The notes: generated by a model from the letters alone, not told the origin. Shown: positions 1 through 14,500, numbered from the stretch's first letter. The stretch is DNA of 64,000 bases from Ascaphus truei (GCA_036426205.1 CM071568.1:232101727-232165726), one strand, 5' to 3'. Numbers and translations: made by a program.

Positions 1-143
1 GTTTCGGATTAAAATCTGGTTTTGTACTTGGTGCTATTTAGGAATATATTTAGGGTTCTTAAGAAACAAGACTTTTATTGCAAAACGTTTAGTTTTATGG
101 ACAGGTTAAAAATTGCACATGCGTAGTGCTAAATATTTAAGGA

Positions 144-392
144 GAAGGAGTGGATCAGTGAGTAACGACCCTGACTGGCACTGAGCTTGAAGTAGGGGAA
201 CCTGGTTCAATTCCTGGTGTTGGCTCCTTGGGCAAGTCACTTTAGCAAGTCACTTTATCTCCCTGTGCCTCAGGTACCAAAAACATAGATTGTAAGCTCC
301 ACGGGGCAGGGACCTGTGCCTGCAAAATGTCTCTGAAAAGCTCTATGTAAAACTAGAAGCGCTATACAGTACAAGAACATATTATTATATTA
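144..392 (+). repeat. tRNA-derived SINE of MIR type with L2-like tail
   Basis: An A-box-like TGGATCAGTGA at 151 and a good B box GGTTCAATTCC at 204 show a tRNA-derived RNA polymerase III promoter. They are followed by a core with GGGCAAGTCACTTTATCTCC, the signature shared by MIR SINEs and the 3' end of L2. The tail holds the ATTGTAAGCTCC...GGGCAGGGAC block also found at the end of the L2 copies at 50.4 and 55.3 kb, then short ATT repeats. The match to those L2 tails suggests mobilisation by L2 machinery. Confidence 0.75.
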
Positions 393-1530
393 TTTAAGAA
401 GTTATAAAGTCATAAAAGCACAAAATATGGCTAAGCATGCCTCTTTTTAGCTTCCAAACTTCCTCTAAACATAAATTAGCCAGTGTTGCATTTTATACTG
501 TAGCTGGCACAATCAAGCCTACAGTATGTTAAGCACAAAACCAGCACTCAACAGACAGCCCTTTTGAGTAGGCCCAATTTGAGTAGGCTTGTGAAATGAA
601 TAGTAGTGTGTTAAGTATTTTCTAGTATTTCTGTACCCCTGTACCCCTGTACCATGGAATGTTTTTTGTCATACTTCTACCCGCCATATTTTAATGTGTG
701 TCTGGTCTGTAAACTACTCTCATACTGTATGCATAATGCAGAACAAGTATCCAAGCTCTGACTGACTATTCCTGGCTGCTCTAGTTCTTCTAGTACTGCA
801 TGTGGCAAGCTCCAATTATCTCATCACAAACAGTATAGCTACTGCAGCTCTATGAAAAGGCCCTTAAATGTTTATACCAGAACAAATCAGACCCAAGAGT
901 TTTCTCACATCAGACGATTACTATTTGAATATAATGTACTTTGCCTGAAACTTTGACACTGGAGTGAATGATTCATTTTCTCCCAGGCATTCCAGATTGC
1001 AGGTTGTGACAACCAGTGCTTTGCCTTGAGTGGCATTACCTACATTACATTTCCAATTAACGCTTCATCAGCTACTATTACATTCCTAATCCCCATTTTA
1101 GACATTGTGTTTTTTATTAGAAGCACTCCACTAAGGATTAACCTGAAGGACAGAACATCTTTGGATGCAGTAGAGAAATAAGAAGACTTTTGCAATTAAA
1201 CGGTAAAAAGTTCAACAAGAAGTATAACGCAACAACATTAAGAAATGTGTACTATACTAAATATTGCAAGGAAATTAAAGGTTTATTGATTTTGCTATAG
1301 AGGTTAATACAAACAGGATATAGAATTAAAGGAAATGTAGTTAACACCCTACACACAAAATACATATGTTGCTAGGTTCCATGGTTTCTTACTTTTTTAC
1401 TTGAAATCCCCAAGTTATGTTTAAATACCAGAGACACACTAGTTAGATATTACTTCTAGTTATTGAATATTATATTACTAATTTAAGTACTCATTATTTG
1501 CTTAGTCTGTTGCAGGCAGTTTGTCTTGTT
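393..1530. other. DNAH11 intron 8 sequence, no feature recognised
   Basis: This is AT-rich intronic DNA. No splice-flanked dynein-like exon and no clear repeat was recognised on either strand. Confidence 0.5.
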
Positions 1531-1533
1531 GTA

Positions 1534-1560
1534 ATATATATATATATATATATATATATA
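1534..1560. repeat. (TA)n microsatellite
   Basis: About 13 uninterrupted TA units. Confidence 0.95.
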
Positions 1561-1838
1561 GAACAACATTACCATTCTCACGTCCGGTAAAGGAAGACTG
1601 CACTCAGATCAGTAAAGGCAAAAAAAGTCTATATTAGGCATCGGTACAAAATGAACAGGCCTATTTTAGTCAAGGATCCTGAACATTTTCTTGTTACAAG
1701 CTGTCTCATTGCTTGCCCTATTGTTACAGAGGAAAGTCTAAAAACATGCCATGCTTTTACTGACAGTACATTGAGATTAGGGTTGTACAAAACAAATATT
1801 AATGGTGGGGAGAAGAATGAAAAATATGAGCATCATAC

Positions 1839-2006
1839 CATATTGGCATAATCTGTTGGATCTTGTGTGCTTTCTTTAAACACTTTGCAGGTTTCAATAA
1901 ACATTTCATGCAGATAAAATATCTGCTCATTTAAGGCTTTTCCCTTATTTCCACCAAACTTCAATTTTTCCAATTTTTCAAATTCCACCATGGTTACAAA
2001 AATATC
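1839..2006 (-). CDS. DNAH11: DNAH11 coding exon 8 (residues 437-492)
   Basis: This is a 56-codon exon with acceptor TTGTTATAG, donor ATG|GTATGA and phase 0. It encodes [19 protein letters not shown] and [19 protein letters not shown], typical of this point in outer-arm heavy chains. It is missed by start-to-stop ORF calls. I found no convincing exon 9 between this exon and the left edge of the window. Confidence 0.93.
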
Positions 2007-4639
2007 CTATAACAAATGACAAAAATAACAAACAAACAACACTGTTATCATTTAAATACATGTATTGTGTTTTTACTCTTTCTTGATATATATACACATA
2101 TATCCAGGTATATTTAAATATATGCATATGCACCATGTACACTATACTATTGGAGGAGGGGGTAATGATTTAGTTAAAGCCTGATTGAAACAAACGAGGG
2201 AACTAACTCATGAAAACTTTTATATACTGTAAGTCTGTGAACGTGACACATTTTAGACATTTGTAGCTGACAAAAAGAGATATATGTAACTTTGCCAGAA
2301 ACTGCCAACTACAAACCCCTTTCTTAGCATCTTTGCATGAACATTCACAAACAATTTGGCAAATATGGGACAATATAAACTTATTATGTTTCTCTCCCAA
2401 TTTTATGCCTCCAAATGACAGAAAATTAGTATATTGCATTTTTCCATGATTTTTAGAATTTGCTCCACATCTTGTTTGCAAATAGCCCAGAGAAACCTAC
2501 TGTATTACAGGTAATGAAGTGTTTTAGTCCATAATTCTGAGTTCATAGTAACCAGGCAGATTAGATAGTCTAGGCAGTAACAAGTCATTTATATGTAACC
2601 ACTCCTTATTTCCCTAGATGTATTAATGTGTGGACACAAGGACGGCGGCCTGAGTCAACCTCTCATGTGTGTAAGTCAGCCAGCAAGGGATCAAGCTGGG
2701 GTCAGAAAACGCAGCGAGAGATACATATCTTTTGGATAACAATACTTTATATATATATATATATATATATACACATGAGAAACACCGAAATCCCATATCG
2801 GGGCCCTCAGTTTTGGAGGACTACACACAATACTTATGACAAGTATCTCTCAGTGTCTCTTACTCTGCCCTGGTAGCCCAAATGCTAACTAATGGGCCAC
2901 TGTTGGTGCCGGTACAGCGGTGGAGCTTGTGTGAGATGTAGGTGTGTTAATAGGTGCAGGCCTGTTACTTCGCTAAGAATGGTGGTAGATGTGTATGATG
3001 AAAAGGATACTGAAGTGCTGTAGTTCCAATCCCTTCGATGTGTCTCCGCTTCATCTACTCACAGCTTCAAGACCCCCTGTTTACACGGGTCCCCTTTACT
3101 TGACAATGTGCTGTTTCCGCTTGCTGATAGCCAATGCCTCCAGTACGTGCTGCTCTGTCAGTCTGGGAAGGCTCTGTCACTGCGCTGTAACTATCGCCAG
3201 GCTCCAGGGGACAGTTCCTCTTTTCTCTCTCACTCTTTCTCTCTGCAGGTCTCCTCCCACTCACGTTCTCCTCTCTTGCTATATCTCTCTCTTAGCTCCT
3301 CCTGCCATGAGATCATCCCTCTTGGTTATCTTATCATCTCAGTCCTTTCCTTGGTTCATACTCATTGGCCGGAGGGCATGTCCATCATTATACTTATGTG
3401 TGTTCATAGTGGTGTTCCATATCAATATATTAGGTCTGATTAATGTTTTTAGGGAGGAGTACAGTAGTTAATCATGGCCCTCAACTGCACATATACTGTA
3501 CATGTATAAGCTAAAGCTTTAGAACATTCAGACACCAAGTTTTCTGTTTGGTCGAAAAACTGAGCATTTAAAGCCTAGAAATGCCCACAAATGTGAACTA
3601 GTAACAGATGCTGACATTAAAATAAATTATAGGCTAAAGCTGTTACATGCCGGGCATTATTGAAATCCCTGCTCTCCAATTGGTTAAAATTCTGTGCATT
3701 ATTTATTCAGTAATGCCCCAGAATATTTGGCAACTTGCCAAGTTTTTCAGCCAATCCGCTTTCAGGTCTCATCCACACAGAATGGGAGTAGCTCTCAGCC
3801 ACAGGATGTGATTGGACAGAAGGCACCAGCAAGGCACTGACTCTTCCCCCACCCTGCCTGATAGAGCTCTGCACATGAGAGTGAGGAGAAAGGTGTGCGT
3901 GTGTATCTGCTGTGTGTTTTGTGGGTCTAGAGGGGGCAGCAGAGTGTTTTGTTGGTATATGTTTGTCTGTCTCGGGCCCGGACAGTTAAGGGGCCCTGGC
4001 CTCCCTGCCGGCAACTCTACAGTTTCCTATGCGCACACTAGTTGGGCCCTCTCCTTTTTTCCCTCCCCTTTTCTGGCTGCTGCCTCCATCTGTCCCTCCC
4101 CTCCAGCAGGGCCCTCCTGTTGTTATCTCGTTGCCACCCCCTTTCTCCACTCCTGAAGGGCCCTCCCCTTCCCTTGTCACCGCCCATCTCTCCCTCTTTT
4201 CCTCTGCAGACCTGCAGGGTTCTCCTGTGTACTGCCATGCTGATCCAGCAGGCCCATCCATGGGCCCCCAGGTAAGTCCACATGCTCATGACCCCCTTAT
4301 ACCACCCGCTCAGGCCTCTTACCCTCCAATGGGTGTGTGTGTATTTGGGTAGGGGGGTTATTGTGTATGTGTGTGTGTGTGGGGAGGGGGTTATTGTGTA
4401 TGTGTATTTGGGGAGGGAGGTTATTGTGTGTGTGTTTGGGAGGGAGCTTAATGGCTTAATGTGTGTGTATTTGAGGAGGGGGCTTATTTTGTGTGTGTAT
4501 GGGTGTATTTGGGGTGGGGGATATTGTGTGTATATTTGGGGAGGGGGGCTATTGTGTGTGTATTTGGGGAGGAGGCTTATAGTTTGTGTGTATGTGTGTG
4601 AGAGGAGGGGGTTATTGTGTGTGTATTTGGAGAGGGAGG

Positions 4640-4683
<44 letters not shown>

Positions 4684-4689
4684 GTAGTG

Positions 4690-4720
<31 letters not shown>

Positions 4721-4903
4721 TGGTGGTGTGTGGTTGGTGGTGTTTTGGGGGGGGGGCTAGTGTGGTGTGTATTTGGAGGGAGGGCTTATTGTTTGTTTGT
4801 ATTTTGGAAGGGGGATTATTGTGTGTGTGTGTGTGTGTGTGTGTATATTTGGGGAGGGGGCTTATTTTGTGTTTGTGTTGTGTTTGTGTGTGTGTGTGTG
4901 TGT

Positions 4904-4955
<52 letters not shown>

Positions 4956-5536
4956 CCCCCTGAGGAAGGTCCCATTCTGTAGGACCGAAACGTTGGGTTT
5001 CTGGATGTATTTTTGCTTTCACCAATACACTTTGATTTTCAACACTGAGTGCTGTCTCTTGTTTACCAATCCTTGGAACGGTAACGGTAACGTATAACTA
5101 TATATATATATATATATATATAAATATATATATATGTATATACTGCACCGACACACTTTATTCGAGCAAATACCCGGTATGTACCTGGCAGATACCTGGA
5201 ATGCGCCACTCCTGACCTCTGACAAGCCCCGTTGCATTTGCCTTCCCAGCCTGGGTTTATGCCTGGCTGATGGGCGGCTGATCTGTTAAATGATAATGAT
5301 TAGGATTTAATAGGCTACAATGCTTCGCGTGTCTACCAGATGGCATAAATTCATGAATTGTAATGCAGTTTATATATATATACTGTGCAGTATTGCAGCC
5401 AGAGGGAATAAAATGCTTCAATCCCTGCTTGGAAAATAACTCAATGCACTCGGGCAGAAAACAGTCACAAACCTCAATACACCCGGGTATACCCGAATTC
5501 GTGGGACTAGCCAAGCTCGAATAAAGTGTGTCGCCA

Positions 5537-5575
<39 letters not shown>

Positions 5576-8500
5576 ACCCCTTTTCCCCCCCCCCCCCCAA
5601 TCTCACATAGGATCTGCTTGGGAATCTACTGCTCAGGCTACGTGTTTCAGTGTGGTGCATACCTGCTGGTAACAGGGGGCCCTGAGTCTCCCGCGATGGC
5701 ATGGGGGATGACAGGACAGGCTTCTGGGGTTGTGCCTCAATCTCACTTACTGGTGCAGCGCCTCCATATCATGCAGCCCCCAGCTGTATGGGGTGAAGTA
5801 CGTACAAGAGAGTTCTCCTTCCCCTCCTCCCGATACACTTCACTCTCAGGCAGGAGTATAGGTAAAAGTGCAGTGTCTTTATTGGTCTCTTCTCAGCAGC
5901 CAGATCACACAGCAAGCTGTCTCCCTACAGGATGTCCCTAACCTCACTCCCCGCCTAGGACACCTAGAGTGGGTCTTGCTCTTCCCCTATCCTCTTTAAG
6001 GATAGGAGGTATGGGGTGTACCCTCTCACTCCCCGTAGGGAGGCCTCAAGCCTGCCAGTCCGAGCAGCTTGGTTTGGGCCACCTTGCCCCTCTCACTCTG
6101 GGGACAGACTCAACTAAATAGGAAGTACTGTGCAATAAGTAGTTCCAGAAGGCACCACCCCTGTGTCTTCTAATTGGACACAGGGCCTGATGACATTGCC
6201 TTCACTCTGACTCACTGCACAGCATGAATTGGGGAAAACCCATGATTGCTCCTGCAAACCTGACCTTACACAGGTATCACTGCCAGGAAGAGGAAGAGGG
6301 CAGACCTATAGCCCAAACCACACAGGGCTACATATATATATGGAGAGGGTGCTTATTGTGTTTGTGTGTTTGTGTGTGTGTGTATATATATATTTGGGGA
6401 GGGGTTTATTGTGTGTGTATATTGGGGAGGGGGCTTAGTATGTGTATGTGTTTGTTGAGAGGGGGGCATATTGTGTGTGTTTTTGGGGAGGGGGGTTATT
6501 GAGTGGGGAGTGGGAGAGAAATACATACAAGTGTACAAATACAATTATGCCCATTTACAAAGCATTAGTGAGACCACACCTTGAATATGGAGTACAATTT
6601 TGGGCACCAATCCTAAGAAAAGACATTATGGAACTAGAGAGAGTGCAGAGAAGAGCCACCAAATTAATAAAGGGGATGGACAATCTAACTTATGAGGAGA
6701 GGATAGCTAAATTAGATTTATTTACATTAGAAAAGAGGCGTCTAAGAGGGGATATGATAACTATATACAAATATATTCGGGGACAATTCAAGGAGCTTTC
6801 AAAAGAACTATTCATCCCACGGGCAGTACAATGGACTCGGGCCAACCCTTAAGGTTGGAGGAAAGGAAATTTCACCAGCAACAAAGGAAAGGGTTCTTTA
6901 CAGTAAGGGCAGTTAAAATGTGAAATTCATTACCCATGGAGACTGTGATGGCAGATACAATAGATTTGTTCAAAAAATGGTTTGACATCTTTTTAGATAG
7001 GAAAGGTATACAGGGATATACCAAATAAGTATACATGGGAAGGATGTTGATCCAGGGATTAATCCGATTGCCAATTCTTGGAGTCAGGAAGGAATTAATT
7101 TTTCCCCTTAATGAGGTTTTTTGTTTGCCTTCCTCTGGATCAATAAGTAAGTATAGATATAGGATAAAGTATTTGTTGTCTAAATTTAGCATAGGTTGAA
7201 CTTGATGGACCTACGTCTTTGTTCTAGTCCGTATCCAGTTATAGCCCCCTAGTTCAAATGTGCCATTGTCACGCTTATTGAAGCCTCTTAACACGCAGAA
7301 AACATCACGCTTATTGAAGCCTCTTAACACGCAGAAAACAAAGATAGTTGAATCTGGTCGTGGAGGATCCCTAATTAGAGGATCCCTAATTACGGGATTA
7401 AACAGCTTTAACTGTAAGTTGGTAAAGTAGGTGATCTAAGTGTTGATAAACAGTGCGCACAAGAGCTCACAAAGTGTGATACTTAGCTCTGGGTGCCATT
7501 GTCACGCTTATTGAAGCCTCTTAACACGCAGAAAACACAAATAGTTGAATAGTTAAATGACTGTCGATAGCTAAGTGCACAAGAGCTTGTGTTGAATGAC
7601 CAGCTAATGCAGGGCAGCTGAGTTTAACCAGTTAATTCTATTGCAGGAGAACGGTGAAGTACTTGGTGCTGCAGACGGAACCTATTGGAAGCCTGCACCA
7701 AGCAATAAAATTGAGAGCAGACAAGACGTGATATTTATTGGTTCAGAGGCTGTATGAACGCTGTGGTGTATCTAGGGAAACAGGGTCGCAGAATATGGTC
7801 ATGCGGCCAAACCCTGTATAGGGTAGATGTTTCTTAAATATCGGGGACCAGAGGGCCCAGGGGATTAGGTGTGGTGATATTTGTGCTCTAAATAAAGGGA
7901 GAGAATAGAAAACCCTCATTAATCCCTCTAGGTGCCAAAGTACCCAATAGATAGATCCATTTGGACTCTTTCTGTAAAATGAGGCGATTCCAGTCACCCC
8001 CTCTCGGACTTGGGGGGACGCTTTCAATCCCTGTAAAGCAAAGGTTAGTAATGTCACCACCATGCACCTGATGTATGTGGTTGGCTAAAGGGGTGTCCAG
8101 ATGATTCCGTATTGCCCCTAGATGTTCCAAAATACGCTGGCGGAACTCACGGATGGTCTTGCCCACGTATTTTTTGGTGCATTGACAACTGACTTGGTAG
8201 ATAACCCCCTTAGTCCTGCAGTTAATAAACTGCCTGACTTTGAAACATTTGGTATTGTTCCAATTAAAGAAGGTTTTAGAAAGCGACAGGTGGGTGCAGG
8301 CCTTGCATCCCTGGCATTTAAAGTTCCCTACTGATCTATTAGTTAGCCATGTACTTGATGTTAGTGGTCTTAGATGGCTATGAACTAGCTGGTCTTTGAG
8401 ATTTAATGCCCTCCTGCTAACCAACGTTGGTGTAGGTCGCAGGACATCATTAAAGTCTGGGTCCTCCAAGAGGACCGGCCAATGTTTCTTCAAAATGGCA

Positions 8501-11500
8501 TTAATCTCCGACCATTGATTATTGAAGGTACCCACAAATCTGATAAGTTTAGAGTCTTCAACTGGGGGACGATAGTTACTCAATAAAGAGGTTCTATCCG
8601 TGAATTTTGCTCTCCGATAGGCTTTTCTTATACACCGGTTGCTGTACCCCCTTTCCATGAATCTACCTCTCATCTTTAATGCTTCATCCTCAAAAGCTGT
8701 GATGGTAGAGCAGTTTCTGCGGATCCGCAGAAACTGTCCAACAGGGATACCATCCTTAAGTCGCCTTGGATGGTGACTTTCATAGCGCAAGAGGCTGTTG
8801 GTGGCTGTCTTTTTCCTGTGGATTGTAGTTTCCACCTGGTCACCAGCCCCTCTAGAGATTTTAAGGTCAAGGAAGGTAACCTCCTGTGTATCGATTTCGT
8901 AGGTTAAGTGGAGGTTAAACTCGTTATTGTTGAGTATGTTGATGAATTCAATAAATGAATGCCCTGGTCTATTGCATATAAACATTGTATCCCTTCATGC
9001 ATACATTGTATGCATATATCGGCACTTAGCAGTGCCTCTCACCCTCTGCCCGGCAAGTACACGTCAATACGTGATGACGTCAGTCCTGTAGCCGCCTCCC
9101 ACCTGACGCACGTTTCGCTGGGGCGCTTTTTCAAAGGTGGTTAGAGACACCAAGGACGCCCTTAATCGACTAAATGACATAGTACTTGATAAGGACACAC
9201 TACTGATTAGTCTAGATGTTGAATCGTTGTACACCTCTATTATACATCAAGTGGGTATAGACGCAGTCTCCTACTTCCTCAAAAGCCGTAGCTGTGAATT
9301 TGTGAAACACAACCAGTTGGTACTTGACTTATTGCGTTTTATACTGACACATAATTACTTCACCTTTAATGGTGTCATTTACCACCAACTGAGAGGCACG
9401 GCAATGGGGACCACCTGCGCTCCCACCTATACACACACACACATATACACACACATACACATACACACACACACACCTCTGCTGGTCTGGTGGCTCTGTA
9501 GTAATGCTGGACCGGCTGCAGCCCCATTGGATGGTAGCGGTCACGTGACCGCTCCTCCGCTTCCCCGAGCGGCAAATTTCAAACTTGCCTGTCTCGGGGA
9601 AGTTTCTCAGCCTCTGCACGCATCAGCAAGCATGCGGAGGGAGAAACTATAGCCACACTGATAATAGATGCAGGGGCTTTGTGCATCTGTTCAGTGCGGC
9701 TCAGCCCGGCTACGCGACGCTGAGTTCACTATGTCCTGGGCCTTAGGCCCGCTCACACAGCACGCTACACGACGTGCGCGCGTTCGTCTCAGATGTCTGG
9801 CGGCCAATGGTAGTGTTCAGTATTGAACCTACCATTGGCTGCAAAGTACGTCGTCGACGCTGCTGCAGTCGCGGGAGTCTCCGGCTGCAGCAGCGTGATG
9901 TCAATTTCAGCACCCAATCAATGTCCAGACGTTTACATTAATTGGCTGCTGAAATTGAGACTCAGCAGTGAAACCGAAGAAACGGGGTGGACGGAGGGAC
10001 GGGGATGTACGGAGGGACGGGGGTGTACGGAGGGACGGGATGTACGGAGGGATGGAGGGACGGGGGTGTACGGAGGGACGGGGGTGTACGGAGGGACGTT
10101 TTAACTAACATAATTAAAGCATTTTAATTTTAAGTCTATCATCACCACATTTTCATATACAACGAGTGCTGCCCTGAGGGTGTCTTTGTTTTCTAGTATT
10201 CATCTTGTCTGGTAGTTACAATGCCGGACCGGCTGCAGACCCATTGGATGGGAGCGGTCACGTGACCGGTCCTCTGCTTCCCCGAGCGGCAAATTTCAAA
10301 CTTGCCTGTCTCGGGGAAGTTTCTCAGCCTCTGCACGCATCAGCAAGCATGTGGAGGGAGAAACTATAGCCGCGCTGATTACAGATGCAGGGGCTTTGTG
10401 CATCTGTTCAGCGCGGCTCAGCGACGCTGAGTGCACTATGTCCTGGGCCTTAGAAGGGGCAGTGTAAGAGAAAACGATGGGGGGCTCTCGCAAGCCTGCT
10501 GACACATAGGAGGGGGTCTCCTGTGGATACTCTAGTCCTGGGCCCTGGGAAAGCTGTCTGCAGTATGTGTTCTGTTGGTGTGTATTTTGTTGGTGTAGAG
10601 GGGGGAAGCAGAATCTGTTTTGTTGGACTAAAAGCAAAAGAATGTAGACAATCATGCTGATAAAAATCAATAAGACTTCAAGAGTGTCTATCTTTTTTAT
10701 GAAAAATGTATTTTAAAAAAGCCTACATTTAGCCTATAATAGTAATAATCCCTGAAGAACTGGACATTACTGCCAATAATGCCCTGGCTGGGTTAAAGTC
10801 CCTCGGCTTTGCCTCGACCCATCAACTCTTCCAGCCAGGGCATTATTGGCCAGTAATGCCCTGTTCTTCCGGGATTATTACTGAAATAATCCCTTCAGAA
10901 CCAGGCATTATCTGGAGTTTATTGCCCCAACTGGGTTCAACTCCTCCGGATGTGGAGTTTTTGCGTGTGGATATTTTTTATGCACACACATCCTTAAGAA
11001 ATGATCTAGTACATTATTAATATAACAGTGTACACAATTATTTCTATTACAATTGTATTAAGATTATTCAATCTAGAAATGTGCACACCAGCATCATTTT
11101 TATCCCCCATGAAAAATACCAGTATATTAGAAGCAAAGACTTAAAATATAATATCTACCCAATTAAACATAATTGTTGTGGTCACTAACTGTGTCAAGTG
11201 GGTGTAATTATAGTAATAATAATAATTATTACAAAATGTATTATTTAAGTAGAATATATGTCTTATGTAGGGCATGACGGTAGCATTTCTCTTAAATAAC
11301 ACACGTATGTCACCTCATTTGCAATTCATAGCACACTACGGTAAGTATTTATAGTGCTAAAAACGTAATAGGATGCAATTAGAAGCCTTAAATACCTCAA
11401 TCTTCATTAAGCGCTCAAGAAATCTGTCATATCTCGCAAACACCATTTCAGATTGAAAGTCCCATGATTTAAATTCTTTGCTGTCCCTGTAATACGTTCC

Positions 11501-14447
11501 CAGTTTGCGTCTGCCACTTAAAAATGAATGTTTAAAGCTCCTGAGAACATTCAGTGCGATTTGTATATGTTCCAAGGCTTCTTCTGTTTCTTCTTTGAAA
11601 AGGTCTTCCGGTGCAAGATAGGTTTTCGCCTGGAATTTAATGAGGGACAATCTGGTTATATGCTAAAAATGGGCAGACAAGGGTCACACATTTTGACAAT
11701 TTAAAAAAATAATAATATGCTTTCTGAACACAGCTTAATAAATGACTTCAAGATTGTATGGCCCAAATTTCAATTGTAAAATAACTACTGTATTAGCATC
11801 TCTAAAGCCAAACACATGGAGTTTTGTAAGCATTTTCAGTAACCCTGACGTCACTTCCAGCTTTACGTTTGGAAGCTAAAATACTCGGTCTAAAGAGGTG
11901 ACAGTGTGGGTCTCCCAGCACAAGGCTTCTAATATATTCCTGTATCCGACTTTCATTTTACATTTATCTAGCTACTGTATAAGCGCGGATCTGATTTTTA
12001 TCCATGTAATACCATTATTGATAGTTACCTCGTGCTCTCTGCTCTTTTGTGTGTATCTTTAGAAAAACCTGGCAAGTAGACGATGGCTTAAAAAATGGAC
12101 ATCGAATGCTGCTTCAAGCCTCTATTAACAAATTATTGTGTGTTAGAGCAGGGGCGCTCAACTCCAGTCCTCAAGAATCCCCAACAGGTCAGGTTTTAAG
12201 GATATCCCTGTTTCAGCACAGTCTTAGCCACTGAATGAGCGACCTGTGCTGAAGCAGGGATATTCTTAAAACGTAACCTCTTGGGGGTCTTGAGGACTGG
12301 AGATGAGCTTCCTGGAGCATAAAGAACACAGGTGTCTCTTTGGTTGCATTTGGCACTGCACAGCTGCTCTGATTCTTGTATACTGCAAAGTGATCTTCAA
12401 ATAAGCCCTCAAAAGTACCATTCACTTAACCCACCTAGTCCCAGAGGGGCAGCCACACATTGCTTTACAGTGAGTTACGGGCCTTTCTGGCACTCACAAA
12501 GTAAATATCTCAGGGAAACGCTACGGCACACAAGAGGCTAAAAGGGCGCGTTTTTAGGCCTTGGGCTTGTACATAACATTTGCTTCATCCATGCTATAAA
12601 GGGTGCATAAAACACGCTTTCTTGTATTGCAGTAGAATACCTGCTAATTGCAGCCCAGTACAGTATATTGTGAGTACAGTGGTGCAATCACATCATTGAA
12701 GCAATGTGCAGACTTTCACAGAGGTCAAGTGAGTGCTAACATTTGCGTTGGGTGAGTGAACAAAAGTGTGCCATTTTACGGGGCAGTGCTTCCTGGAATC
12801 AAAGTGGGACCATGGCAGTGCATTTGTAATGGGTAAAATATACAGTATGTGATTAATGCCCTTTTTAAAACATCAGACAAGTAAAAGCATTTTTTTTTTG
12901 ATTATTATTATTATACATGTAATGTCTCCATCAAAACCAAATGCTTTGGAGTGCTTTTACTTAATCTCTTTTGTGATCAGACTTTTTGTAAACTGTTGTT
13001 TTGTTGAAACCAATGTACATATTTCTCAACCAAGAGTTCCCCAGTCAAAGAAGTATGCTGAGATTGTCAAAAGTGAAATGTCTCCAAAATAGCCTTTAAA
13101 CAAATCAGCAATGTCCTCTTTACTTCCTAGAAGAAGTTCCAGCCATTTTTTACATCCCCAACCCATCCAAAAAAAGCAGATACAGTATCTGAAGAGTACT
13201 GTGTTACAGCAACAAAAAAAAAAGGCTGAAAGAATATCCTGTACCTGGTTCATGAGTAAATTACAAAACTCTTGCAGAAGAACGATTATCCGTGCAGGAA
13301 TATTGTAAAACTTGGAGTGACTCCAGATCAGACAGATGGTATGAAGCAAAGGAGGCATCAAAATGTGGGTCTGTGGGAATTCAGTCTCCTCTAGTAACTT
13401 TACATGCTGTCTTAGTGCTTTTAGGTGTAGGTCGACATCTTTGGCTTCAATAAGTGCTTAATTAAGAGGATAAATAAATATTAGAATGGACAATATGAAG
13501 GTAAAGCACGCTGGCACCATTGAATCCTATTGAAAACTCTATTCTGTAATAAAATGCAATATGTGATATCAGCAGGAGAAATGTAGTCTGTTGCATATCT
13601 ATCAAGTGCACTTTATCTTTATAGTACTAGTGAATTTTCCTGTGAGACAAATTGTTGAATTCATTAAAATCGTAGTTAGTGGCCAAAGAACAACTCATCC
13701 TTTTAGGTACTAACAAACCCTGAAAAGTAATACACTTTAAAACCTAATACTGTACCAGTTGTGAAAGCAAAGGCTTACATTTGTAATAAGCAGAAGGCTA
13801 ACTCAACCTCTCATAAATTGAGAATCTGATCTGGATCCATACTTGGAACCCAACAAAGGACTTGCCAGTAGGTTACCAGGAACCTTTCCAAGCATTGTTG
13901 CTAACGTGCCAGCAGAAAAAAAACGATCTGCCATAACATTCTAATAAAATGTCCAGAAAGGCAACATGCTGTGTGGCTGAATTCAAAGCCCAGTGTATTA
14001 AGACCTAAATAAAAATGTTGCACTTCCAAAAACAGTCTGGTAAAAAATAAAGACTGCCCCTCTAATGAAACCATCAGAATTCTTCTGGTGTTCACACTGA
14101 TAACTATTCCAATTAGGGAACTCTTGTTATGTAGACCTACAGTAAACTCATTGCAGTGCTAATGTACACTATTCATCATTTTTTAATCGGTTGGCTTATC
14201 ATAGATTACAATACAATACAAAGTGGATGAGTGACTAAGGCCCTTCTGTGCATATTCAATGTGTTGTGAATGTCTTCCCCTTGGTGTAGACAAAACCAAA
14301 AAAATACTTGGCAAGACACACAAAGGGCCGTTCGATAGTGTGTGCGCCCGTGCGCGCATGACTGTGCGAACGCGCATGCATGTGACGCACACTTTGTATA
14401 GAGTCTGTGCGACAGGCTGGAAAGGTACTGTGTGTGTGTCTGTGTGT

Positions 14448-14500
<53 letters not shown>

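Noticed and set aside
144..230. Possible functional tRNA gene
   Set aside because: A and B boxes are present but the cloverleaf is not completed and the MIR-type core follows, so it is a SINE.
1651..1851. 66-codon plus-strand frame
   Set aside because: It overlaps the dynein exon on the other strand and has no recognisable domain or splice context.
3769..4289. Several overlapping Pro/Gly-rich frames
   Set aside because: Low-complexity CT-rich sequence with open frames on both strands and no domain.
4282..5097. 271-codon open frame rich in Cys and Val
   Set aside because: It is a translation of GT-rich repeats; all neighbouring frames are also open and no domain is present.
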